Source: Actinomycetes bacterium (lineage in GTDB: Bacteria > Actinomycetota > Aquicultoria > Aquicultorales > Aquicultoraceae). From it: a stretch of DNA of 64,000 bases. The notes below the pieces were generated by a model that saw only the letters and a program-made list of their open reading frames with translations, had not been told where the DNA came from and did not search any database. The stretch lies in contig JAJYQA010000029.1 in NCBI GenBank assembly GCA_021794835.1, positions 111,090 to 175,089 of the forward strand. The letters run 5' to 3'. Every line of letters begins with the position of its first letter. Positions within the stretch are counted from its first letter, which is position 1. Positions 36,414 through 44,386 of this stretch are shown here, piece after piece. Both the position numbers and the translations under genes were made by a program.

Positions 36414-36809
36414 GTGAAAGTGGCTTTTGCGACAACTGATGGTGTTAATGTAGACGAACACTTTGGCAGGTCAGGATTATTTGCTGTATATGAAATCTCG
36501 GCTAGGGGATATGAGCTCGTAGAGAACAGGAAGTTTGCGGAAGGCAAAGACAAGGCCGTTGAAGATACCAAAGGCAATGAAGTCGAGCACGACAATATAA
36601 TGCGAAACAAGGTGGATAGGCTATCCGATTGCAAAATCATCTTTTTTACAAACATCGGCAGTCCATCGGCGGCAAGGCTTGTCAACAAAGGCTTGATGCC
36701 AGTAAAGGTCAAAAAGGTCGGCCCCATAGAGAACGAGTTAGAAAAACTCATGGATACCATCAACGCCTCGCCACCCCCGTGGCTTAAGAAAATTTTGAAC
36801 GGTAAATAA
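36414..36809 (+). CDS. nifX: NifX/NifB-C-terminal-like FeMo-cofactor carrier
   Basis: 131 residues from the GTG at 36414 behind AGGGAGTGA; the track's 36375 start lies in repeat DNA. The sequence MKVAFATTDGVNVDEHFGRSGLFAVYEI carries the HFGRS motif of the dinitrogenase iron-molybdenum cofactor family (PF02579), with CKIIFFTNIGSPSAARLV following. These proteins bind NifB-co or the VK cluster in transit to NifEN. Here NifB lacks the fused domain, so this is a separate NifX/NafY-type carrier. Confidence 0.88.
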   Translation: MKVAFATTDGVNVDEHFGRSGLFAVYEISARGYELVENRKFAEGKDKAVEDTKGNEVEHDNIMRNKVDRLSDCKIIFFTNIGSPSAARLVNKGLMPVKVKKVGPIENELEKLMDTINASPPPWLKKILNGK

Positions 36810-36864
36810 GTAAACCGGTGAACTGGAAAGACTAGTAAATCGGTTAATCGGTAAATCATAAAAT

Positions 36865-36885
36865 GTAGTTGCCCGATTTATCGGG
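36865..36885 (+). repeat. GTAGTTG-hairpin repeat unit
   Basis: GTAGTTG-CCCGAT-TT-ATCGGG: conserved 7-mer and a 6-bp stem around TT. It sits in the 234-nt nifX-nifI1 gap among GGTAAATCGG phrases and another GAGGTTAGG...CCCTCGTTACTTAC copy. A relative is at 36280. Confidence 0.75.
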
Positions 36886-37043
36886 CCTTCCACGGTGAAT
36901 AGGTAAATAGGTGAAATGGTTTAGGGTGAGAGGATAGATTCCTCCTTCTTGATGGGGGAGGTTAGGTGGGGGTGAAGGCCCTCGTTACTTACCTTCATCT
37001 ATGACCTAAGCAGCTTTGAGCTAATTTATGGGAGGTAATAAGG

Positions 37044-37361
37044 ATGAAAATGATCCGAGCGTTTATAAGGCCGGAGAAAGAGCAGGAGGTAGTCTTGGCG
37101 CTCGAAGGAGCGGGATTTCCATCCCTTACTAAAATGCCGGTCTTTGGAAGAGGGAAGCAGAAAGGACTACAGGTTGGCCCAGTACGCTACGATGAGCTTC
37201 CAAAAACCCTGATCATGACAGTTGTTGATGACGAAGACGCGGAGAAAGTAATAGGCCTAATTCGAGATAAGGCATGGACCGGATTTATCGGTGATGGCAA
37301 GGTTTTCGTAAGTCCAGTAGAGGCGGCGTATACGGTCAGAACCGGGGAGGCCATCCTATGA
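37044..37361 (+). CDS. nifI1: PII-like nitrogenase regulator NifI1
   Basis: 105 residues with the PII fold: MKMIRAFIRPEKEQEVVLALEGAGFPSLT start, T-loop region VFGRGKQKGLQVG, and the end GDGKVFVSPVEAAYTVRTGE (PII signature 2 position). NifI1 with NifI2 binds NifDK when ammonia appears and is released by 2-oxoglutarate and ATP, switching nitrogenase off post-translationally. In methanogens and clostridia the pair lies between nifH and nifD; here it follows nifX. Overlaps nifI2 by 4 nt. Confidence 0.93.
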   Translation: MKMIRAFIRPEKEQEVVLALEGAGFPSLTKMPVFGRGKQKGLQVGPVRYDELPKTLIMTVVDDEDAEKVIGLIRDKAWTGFIGDGKVFVSPVEAAYTVRTGEAIL

Positions 37362-37774
37362 AAGAGATCACGGCTATCATTAGAAGAGACAAAGTGCCCG
37401 AGACAAAGAAAGTGCTTGAAGAACTTGGCTACCCATCTCTAACACTTCAGAGCGTCGAAGGAAGAGGAATGCAAAAAGGCGATATGTGTGTCGATATGGA
37501 TGACGAAATGCCGGAGAGCTTTTGCACAGCCGTGAGACTCAAACCAACATCATCGACTTACGCACTCGAGCACTCGTTACCAAAGGTTGCTCTGTTTGTA
37601 CCCAAGAGAATGCTCACAATGATAGTCCCCGATGATCTAGTAACTAAGATCGTAAAGTCGTTGATCAAGGTCAATCAGACAGGAAGGCATGGAGATGGAA
37701 AAATATTTGTCTCTCCAATAGAAAATGCCATAAGGATAAGAACTGGCGAGAAGAATGGAGAATCGATCGCGTAA
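37358..37774 (+). CDS. nifI2: PII-like nitrogenase regulator NifI2
   Basis: 138 residues, longer than NifI1 by a T-loop insertion (DMCVDMDDEMPESFCTAVRLKPT...ALEHSLPKVALFVPKRML), which is the mark of NifI2. PII ends: MKEITAIIRRDKVPETKKVLEELGYPSLTLQSVEGRGMQKGD and TGRHGDGKIFVSPIENAIRIRTGE. Its start ATG overlaps the nifI1 stop (ATGA), giving a 1:1 coupled pair that forms a hetero-oligomer. Role as for NifI1. Confidence 0.93.
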   Translation: MKEITAIIRRDKVPETKKVLEELGYPSLTLQSVEGRGMQKGDMCVDMDDEMPESFCTAVRLKPTSSTYALEHSLPKVALFVPKRMLTMIVPDDLVTKIVKSLIKVNQTGRHGDGKIFVSPIENAIRIRTGEKNGESIA

Positions 37775-37802
37775 AAATCAGCCAATAGCCAAATAGCCAA
37801 TA

Positions 37803-37839
37803 GATTGTCATTGCAGCAAAGCGACGTGCAATCTCAAAA
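37803..37839 (+). repeat. Intergenic relative of the nifE-inserted repeat
   Basis: AGATTGTCATTGCAGCAAAG CGACGTGCAATCTCAAAA shares both ends (ATTGTCATTGC, CAATCTCAAA) and GACGTG with 34325-34372 but lacks the GGCTGC hairpin. Confidence 0.7.
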
Positions 37840-37869
37840 ACACTTAAATTAATGAGGGAGCGGTAGGAT

Positions 37870-38154
37870 ATGACTTCGACACAGGTTGTCAGCTATACAA
37901 GGGGTGGGCAGGCATGGATTCCTAAATACCTTGAATCTATTGACGAAGAGAGGTGTATTGGATGTGGGCGGTGCTATAAAGTTTGCGGAAGAAACGTCCT
38001 TGAACTTATAGAGAAACCCTTTGAGGGAGAAGACGAGTATGGGGATGATATGGGCAATAGGGTAATGTCGGTTGCCCACCCTGAAGATTGCATTGGCTGT
38101 GAAGCATGCAACAGGGTATGCACCAAGAAGTGCCACATCCACGTAGAAGCCTAG
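37870..38154 (+). CDS. fdxB: Nif-specific 2x[4Fe-4S] ferredoxin III
   Basis: 94 residues with CIGCGRCYKVCGRNVLEL and CIGCEACNRVCTKKCHIH, two [4Fe-4S] sites separated by an about 30-residue insertion (KPFEGEDEYGDDMGNRVM) that marks the FdxB/ferredoxin III nif family. The N-terminal TRGGQAWIPKYLESID is also typical. It probably donates electrons to NifB or NifH, consistent with its place directly before nifB. Confidence 0.92.
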   Translation: MTSTQVVSYTRGGQAWIPKYLESIDEERCIGCGRCYKVCGRNVLELIEKPFEGEDEYGDDMGNRVMSVAHPEDCIGCEACNRVCTKKCHIHVEA

Positions 38155-38445
38155 GGAATTTCGAACTACGAATTTCGAATGTCGAATTAAAGACCAGTAA
38201 ATCGGTAACTGGTATCTGGTATCGGCTATTAGGAGATAAAATCGGATACCTGTTACCAGATGCCAGATAGTTACTTGCTTTCATTCTGTGAACTATTAGC
38301 TGTCAGCTATGAGCTAATTTATTTATCCACCTGTGCAACTTCTCAACCTCACACTTTATCCCCCTGTCTAACGGCAAACAAGAACAAAGCCTCTATGATT
38401 TAAAAAGCAAAACGATTATTTTGTTTGAACGGAAAGGAGGCAAAT
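38155..38445. repeat. Intergenic repeat mosaic between fdxB and nifB
   Basis: Begins with GGAATTTCGAACTACGAATTTCGAATGTCGAATTAAAGACCAG, relative of 36188 and 45856. A GGTATCTGGTATCGG / CCAGATGCCAGAT inverted section follows (about 38208-38270), then TTACTTGCTTTCATTCTGTG and AGCTGTCAGCT phrases. The nifB ribosome site AAAGGAGG lies at 38433-38440. Confidence 0.65.
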
Positions 38446-39312
38446 ATGTCAGCAATAGCAGTACATGGACATCCATGCTTCGACGAATCATCGCATAATA
38501 GCGTTGGTAGAATGCACATCTCTGTGGCGCCTGCATGTAACATAAAGTGCCGCTACTGCCATCGCGAAATAGGTAGTGCGGACAATCGTCCTGGCGTAGC
38601 TTACAAAATACTAAGCCCATTTGAGGCCCTTGAAGCAGTTGAGAAAGTGGTTTCCCTAGATAAGAGTATCCAGGTCGTAGCTGTCGCGGGCCCTGGAGAT
38701 GCTTTGGCCAATGAAGCATCTTTCAAGTCACTTAAACTCATTAACGAGAGATTCCCCAGCTTAAAAAAGTGTATAAGCACCAACGGATTGCGGTTAGCTG
38801 AGAGAATTGATGATTTGGTGTCCGTTGGTGTATCGACAATCTCAGTAACTGTTAATGCCATCGATCCAGAGATCGGTCGGCAGTTTTATAAAAGGGCCTA
38901 TCTAGATGGCCGCATATATCGAGAGGATGCATTTGATATACTGGCCGAGCGCCAAATCGCTGGGATAAAAGCTGCCGCAAGTAAGGGACTTGCGGTAAAG
39001 ATAAACACGGTACTTGTCCCCAAATTGAACGCTGAGCACATCGAAGAGTTGGCCAAGGCCATGCATGAGGCTGGTGCCTATCTTATGAATATCATGCCAC
39101 TAAAACCATTGGGTGAGATGAGCACCTACCGCGCTCCGACTTGCCTTGACCTAGAGGATGCAAGACACAAGGCAGAGCAGCATATCCTGGTTTTCAGGTT
39201 ATGTAAGCAATGCCGGGCAGATGCGGTTGGTATACCTGGACTTGAGCGTGAGCACGGTGGATACAACCAAACCTTAAGCGAGATACTACCGGCAGTACCT
39301 TTGTATCACTAG
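38446..39312 (+). CDS. nifB: NifB, radical-SAM FeMo-cofactor precursor synthase
   Basis: 288 residues from the ATG at 38446 behind AAAGGAGG. The SAM cluster motif is CNIKCRYCHRE (CxxxCxxC), preceded by HISVAPACN. VAVAGPGDALAN, CISTNGL, VTVNAIDP and KINTVLVP follow as in NifB; CKQCRADAVGIPG near the end is the conserved C-terminal Cys segment. It lacks the NifX-like C-terminal domain of the long form, which a separate nifX gene supplies. It fuses two [4Fe-4S] clusters with carbide into NifB-co. Confidence 0.96.
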   Translation: MSAIAVHGHPCFDESSHNSVGRMHISVAPACNIKCRYCHREIGSADNRPGVAYKILSPFEALEAVEKVVSLDKSIQVVAVAGPGDALANEASFKSLKLINERFPSLKKCISTNGLRLAERIDDLVSVGVSTISVTVNAIDPEIGRQFYKRAYLDGRIYREDAFDILAERQIAGIKAAASKGLAVKINTVLVPKLNAEHIEELAKAMHEAGAYLMNIMPLKPLGEMSTYRAPTCLDLEDARHKAEQHILVFRLCKQCRADAVGIPGLEREHGGYNQTLSEILPAVPLYH

Positions 39313-39354
39313 AACCAAGTAACAGATCAGTGACATTTAGACGAGGTGAAAATC

Positions 39355-40245
39355 ATGAAAAAGATAGAAACACCAGCTAAGAGTTTAAAGATAGGGAGCC
39401 CGGATAGTAGGTTTAAATGGGTAAGCCTCGTGCTAAGTGTAGTCATGTTAATCCTATTTGTCACTATGGCTACATTTCTTGCAGGCTGTTCAGGTGGGAA
39501 ATCTAGCCCAGCATCAGCAAATCAAGAAAACTTACAAAAGGCAAATACACCGGTAGGATTAACCGTCTCGGCTGCCGTAAGCCTTAAAGATGCTCTTGAA
39601 AAAATTGCTCCTAGCTTTGAGAAAAAGGAAAACGCTAAGCTCTTCTTTAACTTTGGCTCCTCCGGTGATCTACAGACTCAGGTAGAACAAGGTGCCCCAG
39701 TAGATATATTTATATCAGCTGGCAAGAAACAGATAGACGCTCTTGCTCAAGAGGGTCTTATCAAAAAAAAGAGTTGCTTTAACTGGCTCGGAAACGATCT
39801 TGTCGTTGTTGTACCGAAAACAAGTAAGATGCATATTGCAAAACTTGCGGACTTGACCACATCTAACCTAAACAAGATCGCAATCGGTGAGCCGGAGTCT
39901 GTGCCGGCAGGCCAATACTCAAAGGAAACACTTGAAAAAGCAGGTATCTGGTTAGCTCTTCAACCAAAGATAGTCATGGCTGAAGACGTCCGTCAAGTCT
40001 TAGGCTACGTCGAGACAGGAAACGTCGATGCGGGCTTTGTCTATAGCTCGGATGCCGCTATTTCACAAGGCGTTAAGATCATCCTAAGAGTACCAGACAA
40101 TTATCATAAGCCAATTGTTTATCCTGTAGCAATGATTGCAAGCTCAAGACAAGCTAAGATCGCAGCAAAATTTGAGGATTATCTAAAGAGCCCGGAAGTC
40201 TTAAAGGTTCTGGGAGAGTTCGGTTTTAAGATTATTGCTAAATAA
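39355..40245 (+). CDS. modA: Molybdate-binding lipoprotein ModA
   Basis: 296 residues from the ATG at 39355. A basic start, a hydrophobic helix and a lipobox (MATFLAGCSGG) mark a lipoprotein. The mature part has LTVSAAVSLKDALEKI, FNFGSSGDLQTQVEQGAPVDIFISAGKKQIDAL, KIAIGEPESVPAGQYSKE and GYVETGNVDAGFVYSSDA, the ModA pattern of oxyanion-binding Ser and Tyr residues. It captures molybdate for the transporter that feeds nitrogenase and the molybdopterin enzyme downstream. Confidence 0.94.
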   Translation: MKKIETPAKSLKIGSPDSRFKWVSLVLSVVMLILFVTMATFLAGCSGGKSSPASANQENLQKANTPVGLTVSAAVSLKDALEKIAPSFEKKENAKLFFNFGSSGDLQTQVEQGAPVDIFISAGKKQIDALAQEGLIKKKSCFNWLGNDLVVVVPKTSKMHIAKLADLTTSNLNKIAIGEPESVPAGQYSKETLEKAGIWLALQPKIVMAEDVRQVLGYVETGNVDAGFVYSSDAAISQGVKIILRVPDNYHKPIVYPVAMIASSRQAKIAAKFEDYLKSPEVLKVLGEFGFKIIAK

Positions 40246-40324
40246 ATTCATGGTAACGATAAGCTTTTTGTCTATATTCGGCCTAAATCTATGGCGAAAA
40301 AGATCTATTGTATGGAGGTAGCAA

Positions 40325-41032
40325 ATGCTGATCATGAAAATAGAGGTTCAGCAAGGCAACTTCAATATTAATGCGGAACTTGCCGTTGATAATGAAATTA
40401 CGGTGATACATGGGCCCTCAGGTTGTGGTAAGACCACACTTCTAAAAACTATTGCCGGGCTTATATCGCCAGAAGAGGGATTTATTAGGCTAAACGGAAG
40501 AATTTTATTCTCTTCAATTGAGGAAATTAATATTTCGACGCGGCTTAGAAAAATCGGTTTTGTCTTTCAGGATAACGCACTTTTCCCACATAAAACCGTT
40601 GAACAAAATGTTCGCTACGGTTTGGTTGTAAATAGAAAAGCAAACAACAACCAGCAGCAGATTGCTCAGATGCTCAATATGATGAGAATCGAGCATCTTA
40701 AAAATAGGTTTCCCAACCATCTCTCGGGTGGAGAGAAGCAGAGGGTAACTATCGCCAGGGCTCTAATTACCAAGCCGGAACTTCTCTTGCTTGATGAACC
40801 TCTGTCGGCAATCGATCACGAAACCCGTTTGGAGTTACAACTAGAGTTAAAAACGCTCCAGCGTCAATGGAACATACCTTTTATCTTAGTTACGCACGAT
40901 CGCGAAGAGGCCGAGCGTCTTAGGGATAGTCAGGTTCAGTTGGAGCTAACCAATCATGGCAATAGCTTCACGAATATAAAAGCAAGCCAAGAAAATTTCG
41001 AATTAAAGACCGGTGAATGGGTGAATCGGTGA
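40325..41032 (+). CDS. modC: Molybdate-type ABC ATPase ModC
   Basis: 235 residues, ATG 5 nt after GGAGGT. Walker A GPSGCGKTTLLKT, Q-loop VFQDNALFPH, signature HLSGGEKQRVTIARAL, Walker B LLLLDEPLSAID and the switch His in ILVTHDREEA. It lacks the C-terminal TOBE/MOP domain of long ModC. The last about 12 residues (NFELKTGEWVNR and the UGA) are encoded by a dispersed repeat (ATTTCGAATTAAAGACCGG), so the natural end was probably replaced. No modB permease gene lies between modA and modC or after it. Confidence 0.88.
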   Translation: MLIMKIEVQQGNFNINAELAVDNEITVIHGPSGCGKTTLLKTIAGLISPEEGFIRLNGRILFSSIEEINISTRLRKIGFVFQDNALFPHKTVEQNVRYGLVVNRKANNNQQQIAQMLNMMRIEHLKNRFPNHLSGGEKQRVTIARALITKPELLLLDEPLSAIDHETRLELQLELKTLQRQWNIPFILVTHDREEAERLRDSQVQLELTNHGNSFTNIKASQENFELKTGEWVNR

Positions 41033-41367
41033 ATAGACATCCATGCCACTAAAAGTGGCACCATCAGAGGGATGAAAATACCAAGTATTGGAATTTTCAG
41101 AGTAGGAATAAGTCATTCTGAAGCGTAGGCCCGTAGTGTATACGGAGGGCCGGAGTCGAAGAATCTCTAGTAATATCAAAAATTACTTGCTCTTATTACT
41201 TACTTTCAATCTTTCCTTTTCACCATTTCACCCTAAACCCTTTCACCGTTTAGCCTGTGAGCTGTCAACTGAGGGCTGTGAGCTAGGCCCTCGGGCCTCC
41301 GCGTGTTTGTCATTCCCCCTCATAAACGATAAAATTATTAGAGAACACTTAAAAAGGACAATCAGTT
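41033..41367. repeat. Intergenic repeat mosaic before polA
   Basis: 335 nt without a gene. It continues the repeat that ends modC. ATTCTGAAGCGTAGGCCCGTAG...GGCCGGAGTCGAAGAATCTC (41112-41168) is a relative of 33278-33328. TTACTTGCTCTTATTACTTACTTTCA and CACCATTTCACC...CTGTGAGCTGTCAACTGAGGGCTGTGAGC phrases follow. A likely polA leader occupies the last 40 nt. Confidence 0.6.
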
Positions 41368-44097
41368 TTGAAAAAAAAGATAATCCTCATCGATGGCAAC
41401 AGTTTAGTATACAGGGCGTATTTTGCGCTGCCCACAACTCTTGCAACATCCACCGGCCAGGTTACAAATGCGGTATACGGGTTTACCAGCATGCTCATGA
41501 AACTACTTAAAGATGAGCAGCCGGATATCGTAATTACTGCATTCGATAGGGCCGCGCCAACGTTTCGCCACGAGCAGTTTGAGATGTATAAAGCGCATCG
41601 CGAGTCGGCCCCGCACGAGCTAATCAGCCAAATTCCAATCGTAAAAGAAGTGCTCAAAGTACTTAATATCCCCGTCTTTGAGATGGACGGCTTTGAGGCC
41701 GATGATATCCTGGCGACTCTTGCCGCAAAAGCCGAGGCGGAGAGCGACGAAGTAATTGTGGTTACGGGGGACAGGGACGCCTTCCAGCTTGTGGAAAATC
41801 ACATCAGGATAATGACCACCAAAAGGGGGATATCCGACATCGTGATCTACGACCGCAAGAAGGTCGAGGAAAGATACGGGGTTACTCCCGAGCAGGTTCC
41901 CGACTATCTTGCGCTGAAAGGAGACACGTCGGATAACATCCCTGGCGTGCCCGGTATTGGCGGGAAGACTGCAGCCAAGCTCATCCAGCAATTTGGCAGC
42001 CTCGAAAATATTTTAAACCATCTGGATGAGATCCAGAACAAGCGCTGGCGCGGGATGCTATCCGATAACAAGGCCGAAGCTGAGCTATCTAAGAAGCTAG
42101 CTGTTCTTGAGCGAGACGTCCCCATTGATGTCGATTTTGATAAGTGCCGGCTAGACGAGTGGGACGAGGAGAAAATCCGTGAACTCTTCTCAAGGCTTGA
42201 GTTCTTTACGCTTTTGGATAGGCTTCTTAGCCAGGTTAGGCACAAGGGCGCAAAGCCCCTTGAGTTTACGATAACGAATTTAGTTGACCAGAGTGTGCTC
42301 GGGTCACTTATTAAGGACCTAAGCAAGGCCAAGCAGTTTGCGGTCTCGATCTTTGCCACCGGTATGAACTCTGTGGACCAGGAGATCAAGGGAATAGCGT
42401 TTGCTCTCGGTGGTAATAAGATCTACTCCATTTTCGGGAGCAGGGAGGAGGAGCAAGCACCAAAGGCCTCGGATGATGGCGGTATCTATGCCCACAGCCC
42501 AAACGGGGAATCTCAGGATCAGGGGATCCTATTTAAGCTTGAGCCGGCTAATTTATCCATAGACCAGGTACTGCAAGCGACAAGACCATTCTTTGAGTCC
42601 AAGTCGATACAAAAAGTTGGCCATGACGTAAAGCGAATAACTCTTGCACTTTGGAACGCAGGGATTTATCCCGAGGCGTTTAATTTTGACAACATGATTG
42701 CCGCCTATCTTCTAAACCCCGAGAGGTCTGATTATCCAATCGACGAGCTTGCGGCAATCAACCTCGGCATATCTCTTGCTACAAACGAGTTAGATGGACG
42801 GCTTTCACTTGAGGCAATTGCAAACCTTAAGCTGCAGCCGCTGTTTGAAGAGCACCTAAAAGAAAAAGGATTATTTAAGCTCTTTGAAGAAGTAGAGATG
42901 CCCCTAGTCTCCATCCTTGCCAGGGTGGAGACTAGGGGGGTTGGCCTTAATATGCCATACCTTGATGATCTATCCAAAGAAGTGCAGGTATTTCTTGAGG
43001 ATCTTGAGCAAGAGATATATACATTGGCAGGGCAGGAGTTTAACATAAACTCACCGCAGCAGCTTGGCTTCATTCTGTTTGAAAAGCTAGGCCTACCCAA
43101 ATCTAAAAAAACCAAGACTGGCTACTCAACCGATGCCAATGTACTTCGTAAGCTGGCGCCGGTCCACCCGATTGTTGAAAAAATTCTTGCCTATCGTGAG
43201 CTGGCGAAATTAAAGTCAACCTATATAGACGCACTTCCTAAACTTGTAAATCCGAAGACGGGTCGGCTTCATACGTCGTTTAACCAAACGGTGACTGCAA
43301 CGGGGAGGCTTAGCAGTAGCAACCCCAACTTGCAAAACATTCCAGTTCGCACTGAGCTTGGCCAGCGCATAAGGGAGGCCTTCATACCGTCCAACCTGGG
43401 GGACATTTTTCTCTCGGCCGACTATGAGCAAATTGAACTCAGACTTCTTGCACATTACTCGGGAGAGGAAGTCTTGATTAATGCCTTTAAAGAGGGTATG
43501 GATATCCACCAAGCAACCGCAATGCAAATTTTCGGGGTGTTGCCCGAGCAGGTGACCCCACAGATGCGCCGGATGGCCAAGATGGTAAACTTCGGGGTTC
43601 TTTACGGAATGAGCCCGTACGGGTTATCCGAGCGACTAGACATACCGCTTCCCGAAGCAAAGGTTTTTATAGATAAGTATTTTAGCAGTCTCCCAAAGGT
43701 TGAGGAATTTATAAAACGCATTATTCAGGAAGCAAGAGAAAAAGGGTACGTAAAAACCCTTTTGGGTAGGAGAAGGTACGTCCCCGAGCTTAAAAGTAGC
43801 AATGCAAGCACAAGAAGCATGGGCGAGAGGTTTGCGGTAAATGCGCCGCTTCAGGGTACAGCCGCCGACATTATAAAGCTTGCGATGATACGCGTAAACA
43901 AACAAATTGATGAGGAAGCATTGCAGACAAAAATGGTTTTGCAGGTTCACGATGAGCTGATTTTTGAAGTTCCTCCTCAGGAGCGCGAAATTGCCGAAAA
44001 GTTGATCAAAACGATGATGGAAAATGCGTATCCTTTGCGCATAGGTCTAAAAGTTGAGCTGTCTATGGGGTATAATTGGAGCGAAGCAAGCAAATAA
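41368..44097 (+). CDS. polA: DNA polymerase I, proofreading site degenerate
   Basis: 909 residues from a TTG at 41368 (weak AAAAAGGA site). The 5'-3' nuclease (1-290) has IDGNSLVYRAYFALP, ADDILATLA and TGDRDAFQLV. The 3'-5' exonuclease region (about 310-520) lacks the D-x-E motif (it reads FAVSIFATGMN), as in Taq- and Bacillus-type enzymes without proofreading. The polymerase domain has DYEQIELRLLAHYSG (motif A), RRMAKMVNFGVLYG (motif B) and LQVHDELIFE (motif C). It fills gaps in repair and replaces Okazaki primers. Neighbours rpsA, coaE and uvrB match an actinobacterial gene order. Confidence 0.97.
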   Translation: MKKKIILIDGNSLVYRAYFALPTTLATSTGQVTNAVYGFTSMLMKLLKDEQPDIVITAFDRAAPTFRHEQFEMYKAHRESAPHELISQIPIVKEVLKVLNIPVFEMDGFEADDILATLAAKAEAESDEVIVVTGDRDAFQLVENHIRIMTTKRGISDIVIYDRKKVEERYGVTPEQVPDYLALKGDTSDNIPGVPGIGGKTAAKLIQQFGSLENILNHLDEIQNKRWRGMLSDNKAEAELSKKLAVLERDVPIDVDFDKCRLDEWDEEKIRELFSRLEFFTLLDRLLSQVRHKGAKPLEFTITNLVDQSVLGSLIKDLSKAKQFAVSIFATGMNSVDQEIKGIAFALGGNKIYSIFGSREEEQAPKASDDGGIYAHSPNGESQDQGILFKLEPANLSIDQVLQATRPFFESKSIQKVGHDVKRITLALWNAGIYPEAFNFDNMIAAYLLNPERSDYPIDELAAINLGISLATNELDGRLSLEAIANLKLQPLFEEHLKEKGLFKLFEEVEMPLVSILARVETRGVGLNMPYLDDLSKEVQVFLEDLEQEIYTLAGQEFNINSPQQLGFILFEKLGLPKSKKTKTGYSTDANVLRKLAPVHPIVEKILAYRELAKLKSTYIDALPKLVNPKTGRLHTSFNQTVTATGRLSSSNPNLQNIPVRTELGQRIREAFIPSNLGDIFLSADYEQIELRLLAHYSGEEVLINAFKEGMDIHQATAMQIFGVLPEQVTPQMRRMAKMVNFGVLYGMSPYGLSERLDIPLPEAKVFIDKYFSSLPKVEEFIKRIIQEAREKGYVKTLLGRRRYVPELKSSNASTRSMGERFAVNAPLQGTAADIIKLAMIRVNKQIDEEALQTKMVLQVHDELIFEVPPQEREIAEKLIKTMMENAYPLRIGLKVELSMGYNWSEASK

Positions 44098-44139
44098 ACT
44101 TGCTTATCGCCAGCTTTTAGGAATAAATAGATTGCCAAA

Positions 44140-44165
44140 TAGCTTAATTTCACTTAAGCTATAAT
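44140..44165 (+). promoter_or_regulatory. Dyad overlapping a TATAAT box upstream of rpsA
   Basis: TAGCTTAA-TTTCAC-TTAAGCTA is a perfect 8-bp dyad whose last two bases begin TATAAT (44160-44165). It looks like a promoter -10 with an overlapping operator; no good -35 is at 17 nt. Confidence 0.4.
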
Positions 44166-44328
44166 AGGCAATCAAAGAAAAAAGCATTTCAGCTAGAGGT
44201 ATAGTACCTAGGCAAGTGGCCACGGCCGCATGAATAGAAAGGAAAAGAAGAGTTGAGGGCAGACTAGCCAAAAAGGTCTTTTCCGGCTCATTTTAGAGCA
44301 ATCCATATGGTCGTACTCGGTAGCTTAC

Positions 44329-44356
44329 GTACCACCTCTGGTGGTACTTTATTTTT
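44329..44356 (+). terminator. Leader terminator/attenuator 31 nt before rpsA
   Basis: GTACCACC-TCT-GGTGGTAC is a perfect 8-bp stem with a 3-nt loop followed by TTTATTTTT. It sits between the probable rpsA promoter and its start, so it may attenuate S1 expression or end polA transcripts. Confidence 0.65.
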
Positions 44357-44386
44357 GCTGAGGTGCAATTGGGAGGTTTCTATTAA

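Noticed and set aside
33171-38445. CRISPR arrays in the repeat-rich nif gaps
   Set aside because: Repeats are degenerate, of variable spacing, without unique equal-length spacers, and no cas gene is present.
41368-44097. Intact proofreading activity in DNA polymerase I
   Set aside because: The Exo I D-x-E motif is absent at the expected place, so only the fold remains.
44098-44386. tRNA gene in the polA-rpsA gap
   Set aside because: No acceptor stem, T-loop GTTCGAATC-like box or CCA end; the hairpins there are a dyad and a terminator.
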